A DNA stretch of 64,000 bases from Rhododendron vialii (lineage: Eukaryota; Streptophyta; Magnoliopsida; Ericales; Ericaceae), in assembly GCF_030253575.1 (NCBI RefSeq), contig NC_080560.1, positions 34,461,501 to 34,525,500 on the forward strand, in the 5' to 3' direction. Under the pieces are notes generated by a model. It was not told where the DNA came from and ran no database searches. It was given only the letters and a program-made list of their open reading frames with translations. Positions within the stretch are counted from its first letter, which is position 1. Each line of letters opens with the position of its first letter. Position numbers and translations under genes: made by a program. Shown in pieces: positions 53,860-64,000 of the stretch.

Positions 53860-54916
53860 CATGTATAAAACATTTAATTTTTTGAATTTCAAGATGTCAA
53901 AAATAGATTTAGCGTAAGGAGTCAACTTTGAAGTAAATGGTGTGAAGTCAAATCTAACACTCCATTTGACACCAGGGTTGGATCCGACTTCCAAGGAAGA
54001 TGCTAAAAGTTACCACCCCATGCAAGATTTGAAGTCATGTGACTGAGATGCTCTACCATGTACTAGTAGTGTACAATTGATTCCCACCATCTTAAAGATA
54101 TACTCCTAATTGAATCTGGTCCCCCAAAGCATCACGCTAAATGAAAACATCTATTTTTTTTGCTAAGACCAGTCCTATCCATTACTACCTATATGATTGG
54201 CACCCATTAGTAATGTACATGCAGACAACCTCAGAGAGGTTAGGTCAAGTAGACATTTGGTCGAGCTGACATGAGAAAACTAACAAGTAATTATTCTCCA
54301 TAAAATTGCACGTTCAAATCTCATGAAGTCAAACACGCCAAACCTTGGGGCCATGGAGGATTTGCTCGGTTGTTAATTTCAAGACTCTAAAACTAGTCGA
54401 GGAGCGAACAAGTTGACCTGGATATCCGGTTATAATGGAAAAAAGTAATTAATGAACATGGAGAAGGTGTCCCATAGACTTACAATGGAAGCTGTCTCTG
54501 AATTGTTTCCATTTCTTTTAATGGGAAATTAATTGTTTCCCATTTGAATGAACCTATTTTAGAGTCAGAAGAAATCCTCAGAAGTGGAGCATACATGGTG
54601 ATTCAAATAACAAAAGATTCATTCATTTCTTGCTAAACTTATTACGGAAGTGTGTTATTGGTAATTCAAATATTTTTTGGATGCCACCATACTTATAGGG
54701 CAGGTTTGGAAAATTTTGAATTATAGTCGGAATATGTAAAAGTATTTGGATGATAACGTGGAAAACAGATTTTGTAAAGGGATAGCGTGTGGATTTATAA
54801 TGAGAAATTTAAGGCATCCCTAGAAGTGATTTCTGAATTTTGCACACTCCAGCTTATAATTATTTCTTACAATGCATTTAATATAGAACGAAATTTTGCA
54901 ACTCAAAATTCTTGGG
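53860..54916. other. Intergenic between RPL23 and the acid phosphatase gene
   Basis: AT-rich sequence without a supported gene. A 21-bp doublet (GATATTGGAATGTCGTCTTAG) lies just upstream at 53,663-53,710. No RNA gene was seen. Confidence 0.45.
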
Positions 54917-55052
54917 TAGTGATTTTCACACTCCCTTTTTTGATAAATGCACTCCAATTTTTTGTCCTTTAGTGAAACTTTTGTGTGTAATTTTTTGCTA
55001 TAGGACAAGAAGTATAGTGCATTTATCAAAAAAAAAAAGAGTGTGAAAATCA
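54917..55052. mobile_element. Small fold-back element in the acid phosphatase promoter
   Basis: GATTTTCACACTCCCTTTTT and GATAAATGCACT are mirrored by AGTGCATTTATC and AAAGAGTGTGAAAATC about 80 bp later. It resembles the element at 12,704. It ends ~270 bp before the start codon. Confidence 0.55.
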
Positions 55053-55325
55053 TTTTCTGTTGTTTTTTGCATTTTTTTTTAACCTTCACATGCGTTTTGA
55101 TCTTAAACTTGAAAAAAAAAAATTCCACTAGTTTATGCCAGTTGGATCTCATGTGATCTTAACACCAATGAATACACATGGTGACAACTAACTCCAACCA
55201 TACCCATGTGCCCCCACTTAAATTCCTACCAAAATTTCCTCTGAAATTTCTACTTAATTTCCTCACCAATTCCCACTTAAATCCCCACTCTCTTTCTCAA
55301 ATCTCTCCCACTTGTGAGAAAGATA

Positions 55326-56030
55326 ATGGGCAGAACTCTTAGTTTGATTCTTGCTCTCTTGAGTGCTCCCATTGTTTTGATAGCTGCAGATTGGAACATT
55401 TTGTACCAAAAAGGAAAACAACCAAAGCATGGAGTGGAATTCAACTTGAAAAACTACTGTGAGAGCTGGAGGATGAATGTTGAGCTACACAATATAAGGG
55501 AATTCGAAGTCGTGCCCGAAGAATGCACAGATTACATCGGGAAGTACATGAATTCGGTCCAGTACAAGGTGGATTCAGAGAGGGCGATCGAGGAGTGCAC
55601 CGTGTTTCTCAGCACTAGTTGCGGCTTGAAGAGAGACGGCAGAGATGCGTGGATTTTCGATGTCGACGATACGCTCCTCTCCACCGTGCCGTACTTCAAG
55701 AAACATCGTTCCGGGTTAGTTGATCGTTTCATTTTTCATCCGGAACCGATCCCACCAACCGCAACCACAGACATCTTATGTTGTGTTTAATTTTATTATG
55801 CTTGTGAGATACGCAGGGGAGAGAAGTTAAACTTGACCTCATTGGAAGAGTGGATGAGCAATGCTAAAGCACCAGCTCTTGATCACACAAGGAAGCTATT
55901 TAATGACCTCAAAGAGAGAGGAGTTCAGATCATTTTGGTATCTTCAAGGAGAGAACACCTTAGATCAGCCACTATCGACAACCTCGTTGACGTTGGCTTT
56001 TATGGGTGGACTAGTCTCATTTTGAGGTTT

Positions 56031-56075
<45 letters not shown>

Positions 56076-57020
56076 TTTGTGTTAATAGTGTGTGATGTGA
56101 ATTGTGTTACCACGAAAAGTTAATACTTTAATAATGTAACATTTTGGAATGTTCACATTGGTTCCAAGCAATCTCCATATTTTCTCAGAAGATTAAATGT
56201 CAAAAACCAAAAGAAAATTGATTTTTGCGCTCCACTTTTAACATGAAGTTACTAGAGCGCCTGCGTACAAAAGTGGAGCGCCAAAATCAGCATCCAAACC
56301 AAAATCTAGAGAAAGTGAAAAGTTTTGGCAAGACAAAATATGAAAAATACTTCTCGATACGCTTATAAAAGTATGGTATGGTGTTGGAGAAAACAACAAT
56401 GTTTCACTCTATTGAATGTTTATCTCCTAAAAGAAATGCAGAATGTGTTGCCACAATGAAAGCATGTGCACAAAGATTTTGGTGCACAGATCTGAACATC
56501 GTCCGAAGCACATGAATTTTACACAATGATGTCCCATCGTGAACTGAACGATTCTGTATATATCTGTGTTTAAATTTGAGCACTAAAGTTGGACAATGAC
56601 GTCCCATCACGATTTTGTATACATTTGTGTTTAAATTTGTGCACCAAGTCATCCGAACATCGTCCGATGCACGTACTCTACAAAATAATGAGGGACCCCA
56701 TGAATCAGACAATCCTCGATACAGCCGTGTTTAAATTTGTGCACCAAAATCTCTAAACTTCGTAATACTCTAATTACAAAGAGATCTACCCCTATGGTAC
56801 CATACTTCAAGAGGTTCCTAAGAATTGTCTTTTCCATTGTAGGGACCCAAGTGACGAGGGCAAGGAAGTCCAGAAATACAAGGCGGATACAAGAAAGCAA
56901 TTGATTGATCAGGGGTATCGCATTTGGGGCATTGTTGGAGACCAGTGGAGCAGCATTGAAGGACTCCCAAGTGCAAAAAGGACATTTAAGCTTCCAAATC
57001 CTATGTACTATGTTTCTTGA
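55326..57020 (+). CDS. Acid phosphatase, HAD class B / VSP-like, 3 exons, 258 aa
   Basis: Exons 55326-55714, 55817-56026 and 56843-57020 are joined by GT-AG introns in one frame of 777 nt. Residues 1-20 (MGRTLSLILALLSAPIVLIA) form a signal peptide, so the product is secreted or vacuolar. The family blocks follow: NYCESWRMNVELHNI, VPEECTDYIGKYM, then the catalytic motif FDVDDT (nucleophile D112, acid/base D114), EEWMSNAKAPALDHT, motif II ILVSSRRE, motif IV GDQWSS, and the ending FKLPNPMYYVS. The nucleophile Asp is kept, unlike the inactive soybean-type VSPs, so phosphatase activity on small phosphomonoesters is likely. The usual GDQWSD reads GDQWSS here. Intron 2 contains a (CT)n tract at 56,036-56,072 and diverged repeats at 56,460-56,760. 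The frame could also open at an upstream non-ATG codon; ATG 55326 is the natural start. Confidence 0.92.
56036..56072 (+). repeat. (CT)n microsatellite in acid phosphatase intron 2
   Basis: About 18 CT units begin directly after the exon 2 donor. This gives a read-through frame rich in Ser and Leu that is not real coding sequence. Confidence 0.85.
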
Positions 57021-57029
57021 TCATACCAC

Positions 57030-58786
57030 TATTCTATCTAGGAATTGGATCCTGGGCACAGACCAACTGCAATCAATATTTCGGATTTGCTCTGAGACTC
57101 TTATTGATAAGACCTACCGGTTGATTGTAACCGGTAAATATCTCTGAGCAAATTTAAACCATTGATTATATTGTATTTGAACTGTCCTGTCCAGTCCAAA
57201 ACTTGACCGGAGAATCTGAACTTCATATTTTTTGTTCGCTGGTATAGTGTCAGTGATATTAATTTCTTATGGCTACCAAAATAAAAAGTTTCTTATGGCT
57301 ACCAAATAAAAAGTACTCCGTGATGCAGAATTCAACTATTAACAACTCGCACTATCCTTGGATATATATCCTTCATATTTCATTCAACTATCCATAACCG
57401 TGTCGTATCCATGTCATACTGCTTAGGAAACTACAAACATGTGATGCAGAATTCACCTGAGAAGTGAATGCAGGATTCACCATGGCATCCTTTTAACATT
57501 TTGAATCAGCCATCTTCCCCACCGCGCCCAGAGGCAGCCTTTGCATTTGATTGTTTTTTTTCCAGGCCTCGAGGCAAATCATCGATATAAATTACTCCCA
57601 AAGGACATGCCATTTATTTCATTTGGGCCAAGTTACCCAAAAAAGCCTTCAGGAGAAGTATGCATGTGGACTTGACTTAATCCAGCCTTTCATATATATA
57701 TAATCCTACATCACTTCCAGAAAGAAAAGACTTGCATCCTTCCATTTATCAGATAATATCATATGAAAGGAACATATTTCTGAACTGGAACCACCCAAGA
57801 TTGGGTATAGCTCACTCGTTGGCAGTTTAGTGAGATGAAACCAAGCTTTGCTCAAGATTAAACAGTATGCATATGCATAAACGTAAATGAATTTATATTA
57901 CTGAAACAAACCACAAGTACCATCTGTAAAATCCGTCTCATGGATCTTGACCACAAAATTGTCAGAGACAAATTGTCCTTTCTTTTATTAAAGATCTCCA
58001 ATATCCATCTCAAGCCTGTATTTTCTTGCAAAGTTAGTTTGAACATAGAGCCTTGCAAGCAAGAAAATCCTGAACTTGTTTTGGGGGCTCAAATTTACCT
58101 AGTTGCATGCTAATAGAGAAACAAACAGAGTTTTTAATCCAGGTAATGATTTTACGGCTATCCGTATCCCATTCATCCAATTCCTATTCAAAGGCATCAT
58201 CCTTTTGATCATTCGATTTTATGGGATTCGTTTTCTTACCTGACATACATCACCATGCCTTTTCCTTTCAGAAAACTATGCATGAGATGAGACCAATGGC
58301 TGTAATTGAGACCATCGAATTTGACGGAGTTGTTTTAAACAATATCAGATGAGGCCATATTCATAGGAAAACACTAATGAAAATAGGTATCAGAGCAAGG
58401 ACGCAAGAGTTATACTAATGACCAGGTCTAGACATGTCAAAGAGGGCTTGTTAAGGAAAACCAAAGTAGTACTCAGAAGTGAGTCAGAACCAATCAACTA
58501 ACTGAGATTGACTTGCACTAGAACAAGAGACAATCAGGAGAGGAAGACACCAAACAAAATAATGGGCTCTGATACCATGTAAATTGCAGAATATCAATCT
58601 TTTTTTAATGTACAATTTTTTTTTATAAGTGCAATATCGATCATTTACTTGTATTGAACTCTATAATCCAATTTATAGTACAATGATAGGATAGGAACAT
58701 GATCCTTCAGGATCTTCTAATAGCTAAGTCAATAAATCTACACTAGAGAGCACACTTGAGCAACAAAGTCAAGACATGTACACAAG
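57030..58786. other. Intergenic, retroelement primer-site-like motifs only
   Basis: GGTATCAGAGCAAGGACG at ~58,388 (+) and GGGCTCTGATACCATG at ~58,564 (reverse orientation) match the tRNA-Met primer-binding site of many plant LTR retrotransposons. No LTRs or protein frames accompany them, so only traces remain. No gene was recognised. Confidence 0.4.
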
Positions 58787-59069
58787 TATATCAAAATATG
58801 ATATATAGCTAAATACCTGAATATCAAAGAAAGCTATAGAAGCTGCAGAATTTAACATTCATATGCTTCTTAATATACAAATATCAGTAATATTCCACCA
58901 TCTTCCTAACCGAAATTTGAAGTAGAAGTATATCAAATTATGATACATAGCTAAATACCTGAATATCAAAGAAAGCTATAGAAGCTGCAGAATTTAACAT
59001 TCATATGCTTCTTAATATACAAACATCAGTAATATTCCACTATCTTCCAAACCGAAATTTGAAGTACTT
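58787..59069 (+). repeat. Tandem duplication, 2 units of 142 bp
   Basis: The unit contains GCTAAATACCTGAATATCAA, AGCTATAGAAGCTGCAG and ATTCATATGCTTCTTAATA and ends CCGAAATTTGAAGTA. The copies differ at only a few positions. They lie 217 bp beyond the stop of the lectin receptor kinase gene, on its 3' side. Confidence 0.85.
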
Positions 59070-59127
59070 AAGTCTCCTTCACCCAATAGCAGCTATCCTT
59101 CTTTTTAGTCTCACACATTCAAACTAT

Positions 59128-59235
59128 GAACTTGCGAGCTAGCCCAAGTGGTTGCACGCTTGTTCCAAATTCACCTAGTCTTAGGTTCAACTCTTCTAAT
59201 TCCCACTAACAAACTAACATTTCTTGCCTTTCCTC
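59128..59235 (+). mobile_element. SINE-like, tRNA-derived sequence
   Basis: TAGCCCAAGTGG at 59140-59151 and GGTTCAACTCT at 59184-59194 give A-box and B-box motifs at SINE spacing. It lies within 60-160 bp of the receptor kinase stop codon, in the region of its 3' UTR, in antisense orientation. Confidence 0.45.
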
Positions 59236-59285
59236 CAAAAAAATCCATGATGTAGCATTATCCAAGGCACTGGAAACTTTCAAAT

Positions 59286-61316
59286 TTACCGACCGCTAGT
59301 GAGTATTGACTCTGTGCTACATATGGAGGGAGCAGAAGACTTTACAATGGATGACGGAAATGACCTGACAAATTCAGATGATGCTTCATTACCAAGACCT
59401 ATTGTACCAATACTTGTGTTGTCATGAATTATCTCCGGCAACAGGACATCTCCATCAAGGTATTGCATCACTTGCCGCATGCTAGGTCTTGTTGCTGCGT
59501 CGGACTTTGAGCAAAGCAGGCCTAGTTTCAAAACCAACTCCATTTCCTCCTCCAAGTAATCTCCTCCCAATCTAGGATCACTTGTCTCGAGAATCGCTCC
59601 CTCTTTCCACTTCTTGAAAACCCAATCAGCTAAAACTACCGCATCAGGCGACTGTTGTAGCTGTATGGGCCTCCTTCCGCAAGCTACTTCAAGTATGAAT
59701 GCACCGAAAGCAAACACATCAGTGCTTGTGGTTGCCTTTCCGGTTCTAGAAAGCTCTGGTGCAAGGTACCCAATTGTCCCCACCACATGGGTAGTTTCGA
59801 GTTTTGCTCCATGATCGTATAATCTAGCAAGACCGAAATCCCCTAGCCTTCCGTTTAGATCAGCATCCAATAGAACATTACTAGCCTTCACGTCTCTGTG
59901 AAGAACAACTTGGTCCCATTCTTCATGCAGATACAGAAGGGCTGATGCTACTCCTCTGATGATACAATAACGTTGTGCCCAGTCGAGGATTGGCTTTTCA
60001 TTGCTAAATAGAAACTTGTCAAGGCTTCCATTAGGCATGTAATCATAGACCAAGAGCAGCTCTCGCTTCCGTCGGCTATAGCCAAGGAGCTGCACCAAAT
60101 TCCTATGCCTTAGCCTTCCCATGCTAGCAATTTCGGCCACAAACTCCTTCATCCCTTGTTTTGAATCATGGGAGACTTTCTTGACTGCAACTTGTTCCTT
60201 CGAAGAGGGAAGTACTCCTCTAAAAACCTTACCGAAACCTCCTGCTCCAAGAAGCTCTTCGTCTATGAAACCTCTGGTAGCTTTGAAGAGATCCTTATAG
60301 GAAAACCTATGAGGCCCATATTCCCTTTCCCAATCTTCACGTACTTCTTCATACTTTTTCCTCCTCAACATATAAAATATCCCTGCAATTGTGATAGTCA
60401 GCCCAATGGCTACTATTGTCAATGACACTGTAATTGCTAGACCGGGTTTTATTCTATGAGGAAGTGAAGGAAGTGAAGGAAGCTCTGAAATATCTAGGTC
60501 TTGTGCTTTCCCACTTTTATTGAAGCTCCAACCAAGAATATAGTGGTTCCCTGAAATTATTCCCGTAGCAGCAGAGAAACCAACATACATGGAATCCAAC
60601 AGAATTGAAGAAAGATTGATGTGTGTTGACAGGAGAGACTGATCTGGTTTGGGGCTTGTAATAGGAGCTAGTGTTACATTGAGTACATGCTCAAACCCAT
60701 CATACTCAATCCAAACGTGTATTGGACTCCCGCTTACAAGTTCCAAGGTCCGGTTTATCTGTTCCGTGTTGGAGTAATACGTGACGGTTGTAGATACATT
60801 TGATACTAAGCTGTTAACATCAATTCCAACTTGGTTATCATTTGTCTCATTGAATTCAGGATTTCTAATGGAATCGAACTCAATTGCCAACAGATGGTTG
60901 GAAGGGAGCCCATTGTTAGCAATATTGAGGAGCCCAAAATATTGGCTTCCTAAGGCTTCGTTGAAATCCATAGATGGTGAAATGGCGAAGGCTATTCCAT
61001 GAGTTCTCAGATCAGCTATCTCAGGAACAATGGCAAACACAAAATGGGTGGAAAATGAAAGAGCTTGCGGTAACGTGGACGAAGATGTATCGAATCCTAT
61101 AGGATGCTGGTAGAAAGCACGACCGATTTGATGCTTTGAAAAATTGGTTAGCTGCAAAAGACCATTGTTATGGATTTTTGCAACCCCTTGAAGGCTAATA
61201 TTGGCTCCAATGAAGCCTTTGTACGCGAACTGGGTTTCATCTACAGCCATGGCTAGGGGATTCAAGCGAACATATAAAAGTATCAGGAAAAAAACTGATA
61301 CTGGTGTGGAAGTCAT
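59286..61316 (-). CDS. L-type lectin-domain receptor kinase (LecRK, clade IV-like), 676 aa
   Basis: A single uninterrupted exon, as usual for this family. Residues 1-24 form a signal peptide. A legume-lectin domain follows to about residue 270 (FAYKGF, LLAIEFDSIRNPEF, NDNQVGIDVNSLVS, WIEYDG, VGFSAATG, HYILGWSFN), with several N-glycosylation sites. A membrane segment lies at about 290-315 (PGLAITVSLTIVAIGLTITI) and is followed by RRKK. The cytosolic kinase has HRFSYKDLFKATRGF, glycine loop GAGGFG, VAVKK, HRDVKASNVLLD, DFGLAR, GTIGYLAPE and STDVFAFG, so all catalytic residues are kept. The tail is Ser-rich. LecRK proteins sit in the plasma membrane and sense extracellular signals such as eATP or pathogen cues; the ligand of this one cannot be told. 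The start is the first in-frame ATG with a leader peptide. Confidence 0.95.
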   Translation of the reverse strand: MTSTPVSVFFLILLYVRLNPLAMAVDETQFAYKGFIGANISLQGVAKIHNNGLLQLTNFSKHQIGRAFYQHPIGFDTSSSTLPQALSFSTHFVFAIVPEIADLRTHGIAFAISPSMDFNEALGSQYFGLLNIANNGLPSNHLLAIEFDSIRNPEFNETNDNQVGIDVNSLVSNVSTTVTYYSNTEQINRTLELVSGSPIHVWIEYDGFEHVLNVTLAPITSPKPDQSLLSTHINLSSILLDSMYVGFSAATGIISGNHYILGWSFNKSGKAQDLDISELPSLPSLPHRIKPGLAITVSLTIVAIGLTITIAGIFYMLRRKKYEEVREDWEREYGPHRFSYKDLFKATRGFIDEELLGAGGFGKVFRGVLPSSKEQVAVKKVSHDSKQGMKEFVAEIASMGRLRHRNLVQLLGYSRRKRELLLVYDYMPNGSLDKFLFSNEKPILDWAQRYCIIRGVASALLYLHEEWDQVVLHRDVKASNVLLDADLNGRLGDFGLARLYDHGAKLETTHVVGTIGYLAPELSRTGKATTSTDVFAFGAFILEVACGRRPIQLQQSPDAVVLADWVFKKWKEGAILETSDPRLGGDYLEEEMELVLKLGLLCSKSDAATRPSMRQVMQYLDGDVLLPEIIHDNTSIGTIGLGNEASSEFVRSFPSSIVKSSAPSICSTESILTSGR

Positions 61317-61399
61317 TTACCAATTTCAGGAAGAGCTTCTTGCTTGCGGCAATGGATGGTTGGAGATAGGTTCTTGTTTGTTGTTAAATTAAACATAAG

Positions 61400-62395
61400 G
61401 GTCTCCTGCCAAGGGTAAAACGAGGATTTGGGGAGTCAACACCGTTGCATAAAGGGCATCAGGTCAGCTAAAGAAACTTAAGTTAGGGACTGAATGATAA
61501 TAACTTCACTGTGGTTCCAATGTAGCAGTCACCATGTCATTCTCCTCATGGTTATACTTTGATAGAGATGGAAAACCACACAAACCAACCATAAGTTAAA
61601 TGAAGACAGCTTAAGGAACAAACCAGGATCATCTCCGTTTCTTAGATGGATTAAGGATCACTTTGTGCGCAACGATGCTCGTGTTGGATTTGTGAAGCCT
61701 CGTTCATTTTGGTCTGTCACTTTGCAAACTATGACGTGGTTTGACGGGCAGGGGCTCTCATCGTGTCAAAATCGAGATGAATATAACCCGTAAAATGCGC
61801 AAAATGGAATTTGTTAGTAAAGCGTTAGTACAGGTTTCGATGATCTACAGGGACAAGAATTAATTCAATTCTAGAAATTGATTTCTAAATTAATTGAAGA
61901 ATAAAGATTTGCTTATAACTAAATTTACTTAAAAGAGAGTTAAGATTTTTTTTAGCAAGTGAAAAGAAATTTATGTCGAAGGTTTGGTTCGCCGTTTGGA
62001 ATGGGGAATACTGATTTTGATTGGAGAGTTCAGTGTTTGCTTCTTTGGGAAATTATTCAGACAAATGAAGATAGGTTGTCTTTTTTTCCTGCTTGCACTG
62101 CCCTTTGGAGTCTTATTATGGAAGAATTTTATTATTATCATTTTTTTATAAGTTATTTTATTTTTCTTGTCTTTCTTTGTTTTTTACGGTCCGAGTGATC
62201 GGGCCAATTTATGCGCACTTCAACTAATCTCCTCTCCAATCCGGTCAAAGACAAGTCATTCCCACCGGAACTAGAAAATTCACAAAAATTACTTTCTTGC
62301 GGCCTGACTCTAAGAATTGAAATTTAGTCAATTATGTGGGGAACAAACTCACCAACCAAACTAACCCTTGGTGCTCCCCCTTTCTTGCCTTCCAT
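61400..62395. other. Upstream region of the receptor kinase, no gene recognised
   Basis: An open frame at 61,959-62,198 (+) shows no family motif. The sequence is AT-rich. The minus-strand promoter of the receptor kinase should lie in 61,320-62,000, but no clear core element can be named. Confidence 0.4.
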
Positions 62396-62771
62396 GTATG
62401 CAATTTATTCTTTATCTACTTGTTTGGTCCCAATAAAAGAGTCCCTGTTTCATTTTCGTCCTTACAAATTTTTTGGTCTCAATTTTACCCTTATAATTTT
62501 TAACGAAATTCAATGTTACCCTCTCCATCAAGAAATGGACTAAAATAGAATATGTTGATAATGGGAGGCTGATGTGGAACGTATTTGTACACGGTGGACA
62601 GTGAGTGGCTCCCCACCCCCTTCACTTACGAGGTGACTATGGACAAACCACAAATGTATCCACCAGAATAACCTTAATTCCAAAACCGTCCCTCTCCACC
62701 TTGCTCTGCCATGCACGACGGTGGCGACCGGTACATGTTCACTGAAATCATCAGAAAACCAAAAGGCTGAG

Positions 62772-62940
62772 ATCAAGCAGTTGAACTCGAAGCCATATGG
62801 CCCATGTTGTTTTCGTTGGCGGTGGAGGTGGTCGATTCGTCGTCATTTTTCTTGGCGAAAATGCCGCAGAGAATCACAAATACTACGAGCAAGATGGTCA
62901 GTAAGTCCCAGCCTCTCTTGATCGAATTGGGTCGGAGGAT
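62772..62940 (-). pseudogene. Frameshifted fragment of an unrecognised membrane-anchored protein
   Basis: From 62940 one frame reads ILRPNSIKRGWDLLTILLVV. One extra base near 62,882 shifts it, and the next frame continues FVILCGIFAKKNDDE, then STTSTANENNM and a stop at 62772. Together they make a basic patch, one hydrophobic membrane span and an acidic tail, which is too protein-like to be chance. A TAA precedes the fragment directly (62941-62943) and no start codon is available. I do not recognise the family. It lies between the inverted repeats of the element at 62,396. Confidence 0.4.
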
Positions 62941-62959
62941 TTAGAGGGGGCCTCCTAAG

Positions 62960-62993
<34 letters not shown>
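62960..62993 (+). repeat. (CT)n microsatellite
   Basis: About 17 CT units lie next to the gene fragment, on its upstream side when read on the minus strand (GA there). Such tracts are common in plant leaders. It may be part of a captured 5' UTR. Confidence 0.75.
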
Positions 62994-62996
<3 letters not shown>

Positions 62997-63782
62997 CACA
63001 ACACCAGGAATCACACAAAATCAAGAAACAGAGCATTTTGGGGGTTTTAAGGTCTCTCTAAAAAAAAAATACGAGTACAATTTAGGGCTTTGAACATTTC
63101 TGGACCATTTTTGAGTTATACAGTGAAATGTTAGGGTTCTGGGTTCTTTAAAAATTCGAATCGTAGCAAGCATGAAAGAAAGAAAGGCACATTTAAAGCA
63201 ATTTCTCCACAAACCATAGAATCAGATCTTATTTCCCGTATAACGCAAATTGTTTGGTGGGTAGAAATCACATTTTGGTTAGAAGGCTTCGTGAATTGAA
63301 TTTGGGAGGGGGGAGAGAGAGAGAGGTGGGAGGTAATAGGGATGGGGAATGAAATGACTAGGTCAAAAAGCAGTGGCGAGGGTGGAGGAAGGCGGTGGTG
63401 GGTTGGGGCCAGATGGGTGGTGACTGGTGAGTCCATGGATGATTTCGCCATGAACATGAAGGGATTCTAGGTGGAACAATCTTGGGGAAGGAAAGGGGGT
63501 GCGGGGCTACTGTCCACCATGTACAAAAATATGTTCCACCTCAGCCTCCATTTATCCACATAGTCCATTTCCGTCCATTTCTTGACGGAAAGGGTAACAT
63601 TGAATATCGTTCTAAATTATACGGGTGAAATTGAAACTAAAAAATTTGTAAGGACGAAAATGAAATGGGAACTATTTTGTAAGGACCAAACAAGCGTATA
63701 AGCTTCTTTTTTATTGGTTGAAGAATGCATCTTGTCCACAATGCACTTGGGTTAATATAGTTTCATGTTTCATTAACTAAAA

Positions 63783-63870
63783 TAAATACTTATTTTTTGA
63801 ATTAAACGTGATATATTATGAGAGAATGACGTGTCTCGTAAAGCGAAAAACAAGTACTTAAAAAATAAAA
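63783..63870 (-). mobile_element. Short dispersed element, copy 3
   Basis: AAATACTTATTTTTTGAATT ... ACAAGTACTTAAAAAATAAA is the reverse-oriented relative of the elements at 9,268 and 28,545. The shared core read on the plus strand is GTGATATATTATGAGAGAATG. It is non-coding. Confidence 0.5.
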
Positions 63871-64000
63871 ATCTAAACGGTGCAGGACTTGAATTCCAAT
63901 CAGCTCTCCCTTTGCTTCATTTCTTTTCACTTTCCTATTTTTAAGCAAACTTTTGTAGAACCTGCCACGCACTTTAAAAAAAAAAAAAACCGCAAATTTT

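Larger units (their letters stand above)
62396..63730. mobile_element. Element with ~210-bp imperfect terminal inverted repeats
   Basis: The left arm (about 62,417-62,625) and right arm (about 63,480-63,700) are mirrored: CTTGTTTGGTCC / GGACCAAACAAG, TTTCATTTTCGTCCTTACAA / TTGTAAGGACGAAAATGAAA, TCAAGAAATGGAC / GTCCATTTCTTGA, GGTGGACAGT / ACTGTCCACC. The ~850-bp interior is GC-richer and encloses a broken gene fragment and a (CT)n tract. Long TIRs around gene sequence fit a Pack-MULE-like element, but no 9-bp target duplication was confirmed. Confidence 0.55.

Noticed and set aside
61959-62198. 79-codon frame upstream of the lectin receptor kinase
   Set aside because: No recognisable motif, an AT-rich hydrophobic tail and no splice partners.

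Overview
The window is nuclear DNA of a flowering plant, most likely a woody eudicot. It is AT-rich, its genes are split by GT-AG introns, the proteins belong to plant families (L-type lectin receptor kinase, CCT-domain regulator, DUF3527, F-box, VSP-like acid phosphatase), and the spaces between genes are packed with small DNA transposons. The species cannot be told from the sequence.
Layout. 1-3,190: nested small transposons. 3,195-8,457 (+): an eight-exon TLDc-domain gene, then an LTR-retrotransposon remnant. 9,360-14,500: no gene, several MITEs. 14,547-18,648 (+): a CCT-domain transcription-regulator gene with an ACGT-element promoter cluster, a candidate upstream ORF, and a possible organelle insert and a MITE in its introns. 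18,650-29,300: gene-free, with tandem repeats and three long fold-back elements flanked by 9-bp target duplications. 29,734-29,815: a U6 snRNA-like sequence. 32,217-34,428 (+): a DUF3527 gene. 37,400-38,660: a LINE remnant carrying a second element that itself carries a third. 40,578-41,770 and 44,831-45,620 (-): two broken F-box genes. 48,055-53,230 (+): ribosomal protein uL14 (RPL23). 55,326-57,020 (+): acid phosphatase. 59,286-61,316 (-): lectin receptor kinase. 62,396-63,730: a long-TIR element enclosing a broken gene fragment.
Most interesting system. The 4-kb second intron of RPL23 holds three copies of a ~135-nt block that folds as an H/ACA box snoRNA: two hairpins, an ANANNA hinge, an ACA tail, and 14-15 nt spacings to each box. 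In all three copies the first hairpin keeps guide arms that match the conserved 25S rRNA segment GUAAC-U-A-UGACU, the segment served by yeast snR191 and animal U19. Two of the copies lie in a tandem duplication, and a 366-bp hAT-type MITE entered only one of them afterwards. RPL23 also has two telo-boxes directly next to a degenerate transposon end. The region therefore looks like a ribosomal-protein/snoRNA host gene whose guide RNA has multiplied inside the intron. Coding coordinates were assembled by hand from splice signals and reading frame; transcript ends are not resolved.
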